Assembly (NCBI GenBank): GCA_044224495.1
Contig: JBGAKG010000025.1
Location: 62,001 to 126,000, forward strand
Source of the DNA: JBGAKG01 sp044224495
GTDB lineage: Bacteria > Myxococcota_A > Polyangia > Polyangiales > Polyangiaceae
Direction of reading: 5' to 3'
DNA length: 64,000 nucleotides
In this document: positions 21,550-30,260 of the stretch, piece by piece
How the letters are laid out: every line of letters starts with the position of its first letter
Numbering within the stretch: the stretch's first letter is position 1
The notes under the pieces: generated by a model
Databases searched by the model: none
Told to the model about the DNA's origin: nothing
The model's input: only the letters and a program-made list of their open reading frames with translations
Made by a program: the position numbers and the translations under genes

Positions 21550-22475
21550 GCGAAGTGATCGAACCCGAGGTCGACCTCGACCTCGCGTCCCCCCTCGCGC
21601 ACGACCACGCCCTCGCCCGCGACGCACTCGCCCACGCACACCCAACCTTCGATCGGGCTCGGTGCCGCACAGAGGAGCGCGTAGTCCTCGCCGCCCCCGA
21701 GGACGAGCTCGCGCGGCGCGATGCCGAGGAGCGCCGCGACGCGCGCGAGCTCCGGGAGAACGAGCGCGTCGAGCGCCGCCGCGTCGAGCGCGATCCGAAC
21801 CCCGCTCGCGCGGGCGACGTGCGACGCATCGCGGGCGAGCCCGTCCGACACGTCGATCGCCGCGTGCGCCGCGCCCGCGAGCCGCGCGCCGTCGGCGATC
21901 CGCGCGCGCGGGCGCGCCCACGCCTCCTGGAGCGTGGGTCCGGGTGCGATCCCGGCGGCGTGCGCGCGCCAACACGCGCCCGCGAGCCCGAGCGCCCCGC
22001 GGACGAGGACGACGTCACCGACGCGCGCCCCCGCACGAGTGACCGGCGCCGCGGCGACGCCGAGCACGGTCGTGGCGAGCGACAGCCGTTCGCCGCGCGC
22101 GAGGTTTCCCCCCACGATCGGCGCCCCGAGCTCGCGCGCCGCTGCGGCCTGGCCCCGCGCGAGCTCCTCGAACGCCGCATCGTCGATCGCGTCGGGGACG
22201 ACGAGCGCGGCGGTGATCACCCACGGGCGCCCGCCCATCGCGGCGACGTCGCTCGCCGCCGCCATCGTGGCGCGAAAGCCGACGTCGGCGAGCGAGAGCC
22301 ACTCGCGCCGGAAGTGCGTGCCTTCCACCTGCTCGTCGACCGTGACGATCAACTTGCCGGGCGGCGGAACGAGCACTGCTGCGTCGTCGCCGATGCCGAC
22401 GTCGACGCCCTCCGCTCCCGCGCCGTCACGCCCGAAGATCGACCGGAGAGCGTCGATCCGCGAACGCTCAGTCAC
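21546..22475 (-). CDS. thiL: Thiamine-monophosphate kinase
   Basis: A 309-residue protein, close to the family's normal length. The N-terminal domain has GIGDDAAVL (about 27-35), VDEQVEGTHFRREW and the invariant A-x-S-D-V-A-A-M-G-G-x-P loop. The C-terminal domain shows AAIDVSDGLARD (about 208) and GGGEDYALL near 270. These are the ATP and substrate-binding motifs of the ThiL/PurM superfamily, which phosphorylates thiamine phosphate to the diphosphate coenzyme. It overlaps the histidine kinase gene by 8 bases, an odd operon partner for a vitamin enzyme. Confidence 0.93.
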   Translation of the reverse strand: MTERSRIDALRSIFGRDGAGAEGVDVGIGDDAAVLVPPPGKLIVTVDEQVEGTHFRREWLSLADVGFRATMAAASDVAAMGGRPWVITAALVVPDAIDDAAFEELARGQAAAARELGAPIVGGNLARGERLSLATTVLGVAAAPVTRAGARVGDVVLVRGALGLAGACWRAHAAGIAPGPTLQEAWARPRARIADGARLAGAAHAAIDVSDGLARDASHVARASGVRIALDAAALDALVLPELARVAALLGIAPRELVLGGGEDYALLCAAPSPIEGWVCVGECVAGEGVVVREGGREVEVDLGFDHFA

Positions 22476-23871
22476 CGCTCACCGGGATCCGCACGACGAA
22501 CTGCGTCCCCTGCGGCTCGTTGTCCTCGATCGTGATCTTCCCCTGATGCGCCTCGACCAGGCGCTTCACGATCGCGAGACCGAGCCCCGTTCCGCCGTAC
22601 TCGCGGGTCGACGAGGAATCGACCTGGTAGAACGCGTCGAAGACCTTCGCCTTCTCGTGATCGGGGATGCCGATGCCGGTGTCGGTCACGCGCACTTCGA
22701 TGTTGGCGTGCGTCGGAGCCAGGAGCGCGAGCCCCTCTTCGTCGTCGCTCCCGCCGCTCGTGAGCGCGACGCGGAACGCGACCGTGCCGTCCTTCGGCGT
22801 GAACTTGATCGCGTTGTCACCGAGGTTGACGAACACCTGCCGCAGACGCTCGGGGTCACCCTTGATCCGCGGCAGCTCTTCGGTCCCGACGACCTCGAGC
22901 CGAACGCCCTTCTTGCGCGCGACCGGCGTGAGGGTCTTCTGCACCTCGGCCAAGACGTCTTGGACGAGGATCGGGATCTTCCGCACGCTCATCGTGCCGC
23001 TCTCGAGCTTCGACATGTCGAGGAGGCTCGTGATCAGCGAGAGGAGCTGCTCGCCCTTCGTCTGGATCGTCGTGACGAACTCTTTTTGCTCGTCGGTGAG
23101 CGGGCCGGCGATGCCTTCGGACAGCATCTCGCTGTAGCCGATGATCGACGTGAGCGGCGTCCGCAGCTCGTGGCTCACGGTGGCGAGGAAGTTCGACTTG
23201 AGCCGGTCGAGCTCCTTCAGCCGATCGTACGCCTCCTGGAGGCGCGCGTTCTTCTCGGTGAGCTCACGGAAGCTCTCGCGCACGCTGGCGAGGTGCATCT
23301 GGCTCGTGAGCAGCGTCTTGTGGCCCGAGAACAGGACGAGATCGAGCGTGGCCGCGAGGTGCTTCGCGATGCGCGCGACGGTCTCGGCCTTGGCGCGCGG
23401 CGACTTGAGCAGCGAGCGGCGCGCGCGATCGACGTCGACCGCGGGATCCAGCTCGGCGAACGACTCGGGCAACTCCGTGAGCTCCGCGGGGAGGTACGGC
23501 CCGAGGACGACGCGCCCGATCCGGCGGCCTTCGTACGTGACCGCGACGATTCGGTACTCCTGCCCGGTGAAGCACGGGTGGGTGGCGACGCCTTCGGGGC
23601 CCGGCTCGGTCACCTTGGCGGCGCCGACCGTCGCGCCGCACGCGGCGCGCCCGGAAGCGATCGTGTTCACGTACGCGCAGACCTCGTGCTCGCGCGACGC
23701 GTCGGCGAGCACCGCACCGTCGGCGGAGAAGATGCGGATCGGGATCCCGAACAGGCCGAAGAAGCTCTGGCACAGCTCGGTGAGGCCCTGCCGGTCGACG
23801 AGGTCCTCGAGGCGGACCCGCGGATCCATCGTGATGTCCGAGTCGGACACCACCGGGAGGCTCGACGCCAT
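22468..23871 (-). CDS. Sensor histidine kinase with N-terminal PocR-type domain
   Basis: A 467-residue protein from ATG at 23871, overlapping the GTPase stop as TGATG. Residues 20-190 match the PocR sensory domain, with C65, C78 and C100 in its usual cysteine spacing; this domain binds small organic ligands. A helical linker follows, then HisKA with SHELRTP (phospho-acceptor His234), the N box (NLGDNAIKF), G1 (DTGIGIP) and G2 (GGTGLGL). There are no transmembrane helices, so sensing is cytoplasmic. No response regulator is adjacent. Co-translation with an MglA-like GTPase suggests a link to polarity or motility. Confidence 0.9.
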   Translation of the reverse strand: MASSLPVVSDSDITMDPRVRLEDLVDRQGLTELCQSFFGLFGIPIRIFSADGAVLADASREHEVCAYVNTIASGRAACGATVGAAKVTEPGPEGVATHPCFTGQEYRIVAVTYEGRRIGRVVLGPYLPAELTELPESFAELDPAVDVDRARRSLLKSPRAKAETVARIAKHLAATLDLVLFSGHKTLLTSQMHLASVRESFRELTEKNARLQEAYDRLKELDRLKSNFLATVSHELRTPLTSIIGYSEMLSEGIAGPLTDEQKEFVTTIQTKGEQLLSLITSLLDMSKLESGTMSVRKIPILVQDVLAEVQKTLTPVARKKGVRLEVVGTEELPRIKGDPERLRQVFVNLGDNAIKFTPKDGTVAFRVALTSGGSDDEEGLALLAPTHANIEVRVTDTGIGIPDHEKAKVFDAFYQVDSSSTREYGGTGLGLAIVKRLVEAHQGKITIEDNEPQGTQFVVRIPVSGD

Positions 23872-24644
23872 CAGCGGACCTCCTTCTTGTAGTCGAGCGA
23901 CCCCCCGACGCAGGCACCGAGGTACTCGGACACGTCCTTCTCGAGGCCGAGCTTGCGCACCGCCACCGGCAGGAACTCGTGCGGCTCGACGCCGATCGTG
24001 CGGGAGAGCTGGTGCTCCGACTCGAGCTTCGTCCACACGAGGTGGAGCAGCCCGAAGAACGTCTCGAGCACGCCTTCGCCCTTCACCGCGCTCGCGCGGA
24101 ACACCGGCTCGCGCCCGCGCGCGGCGAGCTGCTCGATCTCCGCGTCGGGGCGGACGCGCGGCAGGTCGCGCTTGTTGAACTGGATGACGAGCGGCATCTC
24201 CTTCATCGAGACGTTCATCTCGCGGAGGTTCGAGCGGAGGTCCAGGAACGAGGCCGCGTTGTTCTCCGTCTCCGAGATCTGCGAGTCCGCGATGAACGCG
24301 ACGCCATCCGCGCCTTGGAGCACGAGCCGGCGCGTCGCGCCGTGGAGCACCTGCCCCGGGACGGTGAAGACCTTGAGCCGAACGCTCATGCCCATGCCGG
24401 GCTCGCTCGGGGTGTAGGAGCGATCGCCGGGCTTCCGGGGCACCCCCTCCGCGCGGAAGACGAGCGGGAGCATGTCGAAGAAGAGCGTGCGATCGTCCCT
24501 CGTTTCGAGCGTCATCAACCGGCCGCGGCTCTCGTCGCTGGTCAGGTGGTGGAGCGCCCGGAGGTTGGTCGTCTTCCCCGAGAGGGCAGGCCCGTAATAA
24601 ACGAGCTTGATCGTGACTTCACGTCCGGCGAAATTGAGTTGCAA
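23871..24644 (-). CDS. MglA-like small Ras-family GTPase
   Basis: A 257-residue protein. P-loop GPALSGKTT (18-26), switch II TVPGQ (about 94) where MglA-type proteins differ from eukaryotic Ras, and NKRD (about 157) for guanine specificity are all present. The C-terminus is longer than canonical MglA (about 195 residues) by roughly 60, ending SEYLGACVGGSLDYKKEVR. MglA controls polarity and gliding motility in myxobacteria; this paralogue is in an operon with a PocR histidine kinase instead of an MglB-type activating protein. It is divergent from the peroxiredoxin gene. Confidence 0.85.
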   Translation of the reverse strand: MQLNFAGREVTIKLVYYGPALSGKTTNLRALHHLTSDESRGRLMTLETRDDRTLFFDMLPLVFRAEGVPRKPGDRSYTPSEPGMGMSVRLKVFTVPGQVLHGATRRLVLQGADGVAFIADSQISETENNAASFLDLRSNLREMNVSMKEMPLVIQFNKRDLPRVRPDAEIEQLAARGREPVFRASAVKGEGVLETFFGLLHLVWTKLESEHQLSRTIGVEPHEFLPVAVRKLGLEKDVSEYLGACVGGSLDYKKEVR

Positions 24645-24658
24645 TACCTTGAAGGTAC
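24644..24658. promoter_or_regulatory. 15-nt palindrome in the GTPase/peroxiredoxin divergent promoter
   Basis: ATACCTTGAAGGTAC fits the GTNCC-N5-GGNAC family (reverse strand GTACCTTCAAGGTAT). It overlaps the GTPase start codon and sits 41 bases before the peroxiredoxin start, a position where a repressor could block either gene. Confidence 0.4.
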
Positions 24659-24698
24659 CGCATTTTTTTGCGGTCGCCTACGCCCCGAAGGAAGGCCC

Positions 24699-25319
24699 AT
24701 GCTCAAAGAAGGCGACGCGATCCCGAACTTTTCTCTCTCCCTCGACGGCTCCAGCGCCTCCGCCAAAGACGGCGCGACCGTGAGCTCGGCGGATCTCCGC
24801 AAGGCGGTCCTCTTCTTCTACCCGCGCGACAGCACGCCTGGCTGCACGCGCGAGAACCAGGCCTTCAGCGCGATGGCGGCCCAGTTCGCGAAGGCGGGCG
24901 CGCAGGTCTTCGGCATCTCCCGCGACAGCCTCGCGAGCCACGCGAAGTTCCGGCGCGCCTACGGGCTCACCGTGCCGCTGCTCTCCGATCCCGAGCTCGC
25001 GGTCCACAAGGCGTTCGGCGCGTGGGGCGAGAAGACGATGTACGGAAAGAAGGTCGAAGGCGTGATCCGCTCCACCTTCGTCATCGACGGCGGCAAGATC
25101 ACGCGCGTCTGGCCGAGCGTGAAGGTCGACGGCCACGCCGAGGCCGTCCTCGCGTTCTTGAACGGCGGCGCGGCTCCGGCCGCCCCGAAGAAGACTCCCG
25201 CGAAGAAGGCGGCCGCGCCGAAGAAGGCGCCCGCGAAGAAAGCACCGGCGAAGAAGGCCCCCGCCCCCAAGAAGGCGGGAGCGAAGAAGCGCGCCCCGGC
25301 GCGCGGCCGGAAGAAGTGA
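24699..25319 (+). CDS. bcp: BCP-type peroxiredoxin with histone H1-like C-terminal tail
   Basis: A 206-residue protein. Residues 1-150 are a thiol peroxidase of the bacterioferritin comigratory protein family, with YPRDSTPGCT around peroxidatic Cys49 and the usual FGVWGEK-like segment (FGAWGEKTMYGKK). The resolving cysteine five residues on (C-T-x-E-x-C in 2-Cys members) is absent, so it is a 1-Cys type. From about 155 the sequence turns into PKKTPAKKAAAPKKAPAKKA-type repeats, an AlgP/histone H1-like tail that should bind DNA. The fusion suggests local peroxide protection at the nucleoid. The stop overlaps the next GTG. Confidence 0.9.
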   Translation: MLKEGDAIPNFSLSLDGSSASAKDGATVSSADLRKAVLFFYPRDSTPGCTRENQAFSAMAAQFAKAGAQVFGISRDSLASHAKFRRAYGLTVPLLSDPELAVHKAFGAWGEKTMYGKKVEGVIRSTFVIDGGKITRVWPSVKVDGHAEAVLAFLNGGAAPAAPKKTPAKKAAAPKKAPAKKAPAKKAPAPKKAGAKKRAPARGRKK

Positions 25320-26335
25320 TCGACGCCCCCGTCGTCTGGGTCGCGCCGGCGACCGCGGGCGCTTCCGCGGCGCCCAGCGCCGACGCCGAAGCGCTCCTCG
25401 CGCGGTTCGCCGCGACGCGGGGGCTCCGGCTCGGCCCGCCCGGCGATGGGGGCAGCGTGACGCTCGCGGTCGATCCGCGCGTCGTCGCCGACGTGGAGAG
25501 CGCGCTCCTCGCCGGGCGCGACGCGCTCGCGCGCCTCGACGGCGACGCGATCGAGCGCGCCGCCGCGCACGCGCTCACCGTGCTCCACGCCCACCCCGAG
25601 CTGCCTCAGGCCGCGTGGCTCGCCGCCGAAGCGCACCGCCTGCTCGCCGCGCGTTTCCACCGCGCCGAGCCGCGCGACGAAGCACGTGCCGAGCGCGAGT
25701 GGGCCAGCGCGGCCACGCTCGACGGGGGGCGCGCGTCCGCGCTCGGCGAGCCGGACGCCGCCACGACCCCGGCGCGCGTCGACGTGCCAACCGCCCTCCA
25801 CGGCGTCGGTGTTTCGCTTGCGATCGACGGCGCCCGCGTCGAGGGCACGCAAGTCTCGCTCGCGCTCGGCGAGCACCACGCGCTCCTCCGCCGGGGCGAC
25901 CGCACGATCGCCGCGACGTGGCTCGGCGTGCGCGACGCGACGCCGCTCGTCTTCGAGCCCCCTTCCCCACCCGCGTGCTCGCGCGAGGATCTCGCGGCCG
26001 CCGCGCTCGACCCCGCCGGCGGCGCAGGCGCCCCAGGTGCGCGGTGCCCGACGTGGGTGGCCGCCGACGCGAGCGCGAAGGACGTGCTCCGTGTCGCCGT
26101 CTGCGAGGCCGGCGCGTGCGAGCCCTTCGTGGAGCTCCGCTCGAGGGACGCACGCGTCACCACGCCCCCACCGCCCGGCAAGCCGTTCCCGGTGTGGATC
26201 CCGATCACCGCGGGGATCGTCGTCGCCGCCGCCACCACGTTGCTCTCGCTCTGGGCGGCCGGTGTGTTCGACGCGCCCGCCACCGTGGTGCGCTTCACGC
26301 AAGGCAACGTCGAACCGAGCGGAAAGCTTCCCTGA
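25316..26335 (+). CDS. Unknown membrane protein with C-terminal anchor
   Basis: A 339-residue protein from GTG at 25316, overlapping the peroxiredoxin stop (GTGA). The N-terminal half is Ala-rich and helical with a TPR-like flavour (DAIERAAAHALTVLHAHPEL, QAAWLAAEAHRLLAARFH). A beta-rich part follows with LHGVGVSLAIDGARVEGTQV and a cysteine pair (CSREDL, RCPTW), then FPVWIPITAGIVVAAATTLL as a transmembrane helix near 300-325. This is the common layout of periplasmic or cytoplasmic-facing lipoprotein-like factors in Polyangiales. Coupling to peroxiredoxin is the only functional hint. Confidence 0.6.
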   Translation: MIDAPVVWVAPATAGASAAPSADAEALLARFAATRGLRLGPPGDGGSVTLAVDPRVVADVESALLAGRDALARLDGDAIERAAAHALTVLHAHPELPQAAWLAAEAHRLLAARFHRAEPRDEARAEREWASAATLDGGRASALGEPDAATTPARVDVPTALHGVGVSLAIDGARVEGTQVSLALGEHHALLRRGDRTIAATWLGVRDATPLVFEPPSPPACSREDLAAAALDPAGGAGAPGARCPTWVAADASAKDVLRVAVCEAGACEPFVELRSRDARVTTPPPPGKPFPVWIPITAGIVVAAATTLLSLWAAGVFDAPATVVRFTQGNVEPSGKLP

Positions 26336-26453
26336 AACACGCCGAAAACTCGCTCGAAAACGCGGGCCCAGGAAGCTCCGGGGTGCCATTGCCGTAGGTC
26401 CACGGCGTCGTTACGTTAGCTCTTGGCGTTTCACGACGAGGAGAACACCCCCC

Positions 26454-27350
26454 ATGGCCCAAGCACCGGAGCTCGACTTCGCCGCGTACGTCGCGAGGAA
26501 GAAGAACGAGCGCGTCACCGGCGATTCGACGACCACCGGTCACGAGTACGCCTACGTCTCGGACAAGCAGACGCGGAGCGCGTTCTCGCGCGTGAAGCCG
26601 GTGGAGATGGCGGTCGGCGCCACGGTCCGGATGTGGAAGCAGGTCTGGCGCAACCAGCTCCTCGGCCAGTCGGTGAAGGTCTCGGATCGCCAGTTCCCGC
26701 GGATCCAGAGCCTCGTGAAGACGTGCGCGGACACGCTGCACATCGCGACGCCGCAGGTCTACATCGTGAACAACCCGAGCCTGAACGCGGCGACCTACGG
26801 GACCGACGACGAGTCGTTCATCATGGTCCACTCGGCGCTCGTCGATCACTACTCGGACGAGGAGCTGCTCACCGTGCTCGGCCACGAGTGCGGGCACATC
26901 CACAACTCGCACGTCGTCTACCTGACGACGCTCCACTTCCTCACCCAGATGGCGAGCGTGTTCGTCCAGTGGATCGCGGAGCCCGCCGTCATCGCGCTGA
27001 AGGCCTGGTCCCGCCGCGCGGAGATCACGTGCGATCGCGCCGGCATGCTGTGCTCCAAGAGCGATGCGGCGTCGGCGCGCGCGCTGACCAAGCTCGCGCT
27101 CGGCTCGAAGCGCCTCTACGACGAGTTCAACCTCGAGGCGTTCCTGGAGCAGTACGAGGAAGGAAAGGACGGCATCGGCCGCTACATGGAGGCCTTCGCC
27201 TCGCACCCGTACCTGCCGAAGCGCGTCCTCGCGATGCGCGTCTTCGCGGAGAGCGAGCTCTACCAGAAGGCGACGGGCCGCGGCACGACCGGCCTCTCGA
27301 TGACCGAGGTCGACGATCGCGTGCGCGCACTTCTCAAGGGCGACGCCTAG
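26454..27350 (+). CDS. M48-family zinc metalloprotease
   Basis: A 298-residue protein starting MAQAPELDFAAYVARKKNER. HECGH (His144-Glu145-His148) is the zinc-binding catalytic motif, followed by a downstream glutamate in RRAEITCDRAGML, the third ligand as in Oma1/HtpX-like M48 enzymes. NAATYGTDDESFIMVHSALV upstream is the family's substrate-strand region. Only weak hydrophobic segments are seen (FLTQMASVFVQWIAEPAVIA), so membrane association is uncertain. It lies 18 bases upstream of a dynamin-like GTPase, suggesting a joint role in membrane quality control. Confidence 0.9.
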   Translation: MAQAPELDFAAYVARKKNERVTGDSTTTGHEYAYVSDKQTRSAFSRVKPVEMAVGATVRMWKQVWRNQLLGQSVKVSDRQFPRIQSLVKTCADTLHIATPQVYIVNNPSLNAATYGTDDESFIMVHSALVDHYSDEELLTVLGHECGHIHNSHVVYLTTLHFLTQMASVFVQWIAEPAVIALKAWSRRAEITCDRAGMLCSKSDAASARALTKLALGSKRLYDEFNLEAFLEQYEEGKDGIGRYMEAFASHPYLPKRVLAMRVFAESELYQKATGRGTTGLSMTEVDDRVRALLKGDA

Positions 27351-27368
27351 TCGCAGGAAAGAAAGAAA

Positions 27369-29168
27369 ATGAGCGAGTCGGAGACGAAGGACGGTCTGGC
27401 CGGGTTCCGTGAACGCAAGCTGGACGTGGGGGTCGCGCTGCAGGATCTCGGCGACCTCGCCCAGAGCGTCGGGGCCAAGTCGCTGCGCGAGCGCGTTCAG
27501 CGCGATCTGGTGCGGAAGCTCGAAGAGGATCGCTTCCACCTCGTCGTCGTGGGTGAGTTCAACCACGGCAAGTCCTCGTTCGTGAACGCGCTCCTCGAGA
27601 AGGACGCGCTCCCGGTCGGCGTGACCCCGACGACCGCCGCCATCCACCACCTCCGCTACGCGGACGCCGCCGAGGCGACCGTCGTCTACACGTCGGGAAG
27701 GCGCGAGCCGATCGCGTTCGACTCCGTGCGCGGCTTCGCCGTCGGTGGCGGGCGCGAGGTGACCGACGAGATCGACTACCTCGAGGTCGGTTACCCCGCT
27801 CCCCTCCTCCGCGAGCGCATCCTGCTCGTGGACACCCCAGGCGTGAACGACCTCTCGCTCCAGCGCGCGGACATCACGTACAGCTACATCCCGCGCGCGG
27901 ACGCGGTCCTCTTCCTGCTCGACGCGGGTCAGATCCTGAAGGAGAGCGAGCGCCAGTTCCTCGAGGACAAGCTCCTCAAGGCGTCGCGCGACAAAATCGT
28001 CTTCGTCATCACCAAGTGGGACCTGCTCACCCCGAGCGAGCGCGAAGAAGCCCTGGCCTACGCCAAGGAACAGCTCGCGAAGCTCGTGAAGGACCCGATC
28101 GTCTTCCCGGTCAGCTCGCAGCAGGCGCTCGCCGGCAAGCGCGAGGAGAGCGGCTTCCCCGAGCTGCTCGTCCACCTCACCCGCTTCCTGGCCGAAGAGC
28201 GCGGGCGCATCATGCTCGACAACGCGCTCGGCGAGGGCCTCGCGACGGCCGAGCTCCTCCGCAAGGGCGTGGACGCTCGCCGCCGCACGCTCGCGATGAA
28301 GACCGACGAGCTGGCGCGCCGGATCGCGGCGCTCGAGTCGGACCTGTCCGGGCAGACCGGCACCCTCGAGCAGCGCCGCTCGCAGATCCGTGAAGAGGTC
28401 AGCGGGATCAAGGTCGGCGCCCGCAAGGACCTCGATCGCTTCGTGGACGACGTGATCCGCAAGCTCCCCGAGGTCATCGACTCGGCGAAGGGCGACGAGC
28501 TGAAGCAGTACCTGCCGTCGTTCCTCGAAGACACGTTCCGCTCCTGGGCCGAGGCCGAGTCCAAGGAGATCGCAGGCCAGCTCGAGACGCTCGCCGAGCG
28601 CACGATCGCGCTCGTCCGGGAAGACGCGCACGACGCGACCGGCCGCGTCTCCGCCGCGCTCGGTGGCGACGTGAAGCGGCTCGACGTGCAGATCGACACG
28701 TTCTCCTACGACATCGGCGTGACGGCCCTCTTCGCGGTCGGCCTCGGCACGCTCTTCATCAACGCGATGTTGGGCGGCGTCCTCCTCGTCGCGGCGCCCG
28801 TCGCCGCGTACATGCTCAAGGGCCGCATCGACGGCGAGTACAAGAAGCGCGCGAAGGAGCTCGCACCCGAGGTCGTTCGTCAGGTCGCCGAGAAGGTGGG
28901 CCCGAAGATGGACGAGATCATCGACGACTTCGCGCAGAAGCTCGACGCGTGGGTCGTCACGGCGAGCGAAGAGCTCTACCGCGAGGTCCTCGAGGTGCTC
29001 CGCGCCGCGCAGGCCGAGCGCGAGTCCGGCACCAAGGACGAAGAGACGCTCAAGAAGGACGTCGCGGCCCAGGCCGAGAAGGTCGAAGCCACCGCGAAGC
29101 GCCTCGAGGAGCTCCGCGCCTCCCTCTGGCGCAAGGACGAGCGTCTCCGCGTCGCGCTCGACGCCTGA
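27369..29168 (+). CDS. Dynamin-like large GTPase
   Basis: A 599-residue protein. G1 is GEFNHGKS (62-69), G2 TT near 88, G3 DTPG in LLVDTPGVNDL, G4 TKWD. Long coiled-coil helices follow (KTDELARRIAALESDLSGQT; YKKRAKELAPEVVRQVAEKV). A hydrophobic hairpin around residues 450-480 (GVTALFAVGLGTLFINAMLG, GVLLVAAPVAAYML) is the membrane paddle typical of bacterial dynamins that remodel or repair the inner membrane. It is co-directional with the M48 protease gene 18 bases upstream. Confidence 0.9.
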   Translation: MSESETKDGLAGFRERKLDVGVALQDLGDLAQSVGAKSLRERVQRDLVRKLEEDRFHLVVVGEFNHGKSSFVNALLEKDALPVGVTPTTAAIHHLRYADAAEATVVYTSGRREPIAFDSVRGFAVGGGREVTDEIDYLEVGYPAPLLRERILLVDTPGVNDLSLQRADITYSYIPRADAVLFLLDAGQILKESERQFLEDKLLKASRDKIVFVITKWDLLTPSEREEALAYAKEQLAKLVKDPIVFPVSSQQALAGKREESGFPELLVHLTRFLAEERGRIMLDNALGEGLATAELLRKGVDARRRTLAMKTDELARRIAALESDLSGQTGTLEQRRSQIREEVSGIKVGARKDLDRFVDDVIRKLPEVIDSAKGDELKQYLPSFLEDTFRSWAEAESKEIAGQLETLAERTIALVREDAHDATGRVSAALGGDVKRLDVQIDTFSYDIGVTALFAVGLGTLFINAMLGGVLLVAAPVAAYMLKGRIDGEYKKRAKELAPEVVRQVAEKVGPKMDEIIDDFAQKLDAWVVTASEELYREVLEVLRAAQAERESGTKDEETLKKDVAAQAEKVEATAKRLEELRASLWRKDERLRVALDA

Positions 29169-29174
29169 CGTCCC

Positions 29175-30152
29175 TCAGCCGGCGAGCGCGGCGAACCCGC
29201 GCTCGCCCAGCGCATCGAGGCGCGCGAGCCGCGCTTCGAAGCGCCGGTAGTCCTTCAGCGCGAGCACCGGAGCCGCGTCCCCCGCGACCGCCGTCGCCGG
29301 CTCCGCGCGCATCGCATAGTCCGTGAGCCGCGTGATCGTGAAGCGCAGCGCACCGAGCCGCGCCTCGTGGAAGATCGCGCGCTTCTCCGCGGCCTCGAGC
29401 GGCCGCCGCCGCTCGTAACCCGTGAAGAGCCCCCGCACGAGCGCCGGGACGAAGTCGTCGTCGAAGCAGAACGCGAGCAGCGTCACCGCGACGTCGTACG
29501 CGAACGGCCCCTCCGACGCGCTCTCGAAGTCGAGGAGCGCCGTCAGCCGATGACCCTCCCACAGCACGTTGTCGCGGAACACGTCACCGTGCACGAGCCC
29601 GCGCGGAGCGTTCGGATCGCGCGCCGCCACCGCTTCGTCGAGCGCGCGTCGGAGCGGCGCGGCGAGCGCGCCGAAGCGCGGATGCGCCGCGATGCGCTCG
29701 AGCCGCTCGGCGAGCGCCGCCGGCCCGAAGCGCGACGGCCAGAGCACCGCGGGCTTCGCTCGATGCAAGCGCGCGAGCACGTCACCGACGACCTCCATCC
29801 GCGCCTCGTCGAGCCCACGCTGACAGCTCATCTCCCCTGCGACAAACGGGAACAGCGCCGCCGGCTTCCCCGCCAAGCTCCCGAGCCGCGCCCCATCCGC
29901 GCGCGCGATGGCAGACGGCGTCGGAATGCCGCTCGCCGCCAGCCCGACCACCAGATCGATTTCTCGCGCCGCTCCTTCGCGATCCTGCTCCTCGTACACC
30001 CTCAAAAACCACCGCCGAGGCCCCTCCCGCAGCGTGAAGTTCGTGTTCACACTTCCGCGCTCAACTCCACGTAACTCATCATATTTGTCGATCCCGTACC
30101 CCCGAAGAAACTCACCCAGCTCGACGGGGTCCACCCGCGTGAAGATACCCAT
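29175..30152 (-). CDS. thrB: Homoserine kinase type II / APH-family phosphotransferase
   Basis: A 325-residue protein, near the length of type II homoserine kinases (about 310-330). The start MGIFTRVDPVELGEFLRGYG and SVNTNFTLREGPRRWFLRVY match ThrB_alt. The catalytic loop HGDVFRDN (188-195) and metal-binding DFESA (208-212) are present. The fold is that of choline and aminoglycoside kinases, so another small alcohol is possible, but the N-terminal pattern favours homoserine, phosphorylated en route to threonine. It stands alone on the minus strand, divergent from the Lys-rich protein gene. Confidence 0.8.
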   Translation of the reverse strand: MGIFTRVDPVELGEFLRGYGIDKYDELRGVERGSVNTNFTLREGPRRWFLRVYEEQDREGAAREIDLVVGLAASGIPTPSAIARADGARLGSLAGKPAALFPFVAGEMSCQRGLDEARMEVVGDVLARLHRAKPAVLWPSRFGPAALAERLERIAAHPRFGALAAPLRRALDEAVAARDPNAPRGLVHGDVFRDNVLWEGHRLTALLDFESASEGPFAYDVAVTLLAFCFDDDFVPALVRGLFTGYERRRPLEAAEKRAIFHEARLGALRFTITRLTDYAMRAEPATAVAGDAAPVLALKDYRRFEARLARLDALGERGFAALAG

Positions 30153-30260
30153 GGCGCCGAGGTAGGATCCGCGTCGTCGTCTGTCCGCGCAAGTCGGGAT
30201 TTGTAGACGGATCGCATCCACGTCTGCTAAACGCCGCAAAAGAAGCTGAGGGCGGGTCCG

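Noticed and set aside
26295..28631. 778-residue minus-strand frame
   Set aside because: Antisense of the M48 protease and dynamin genes, which have clear motifs.
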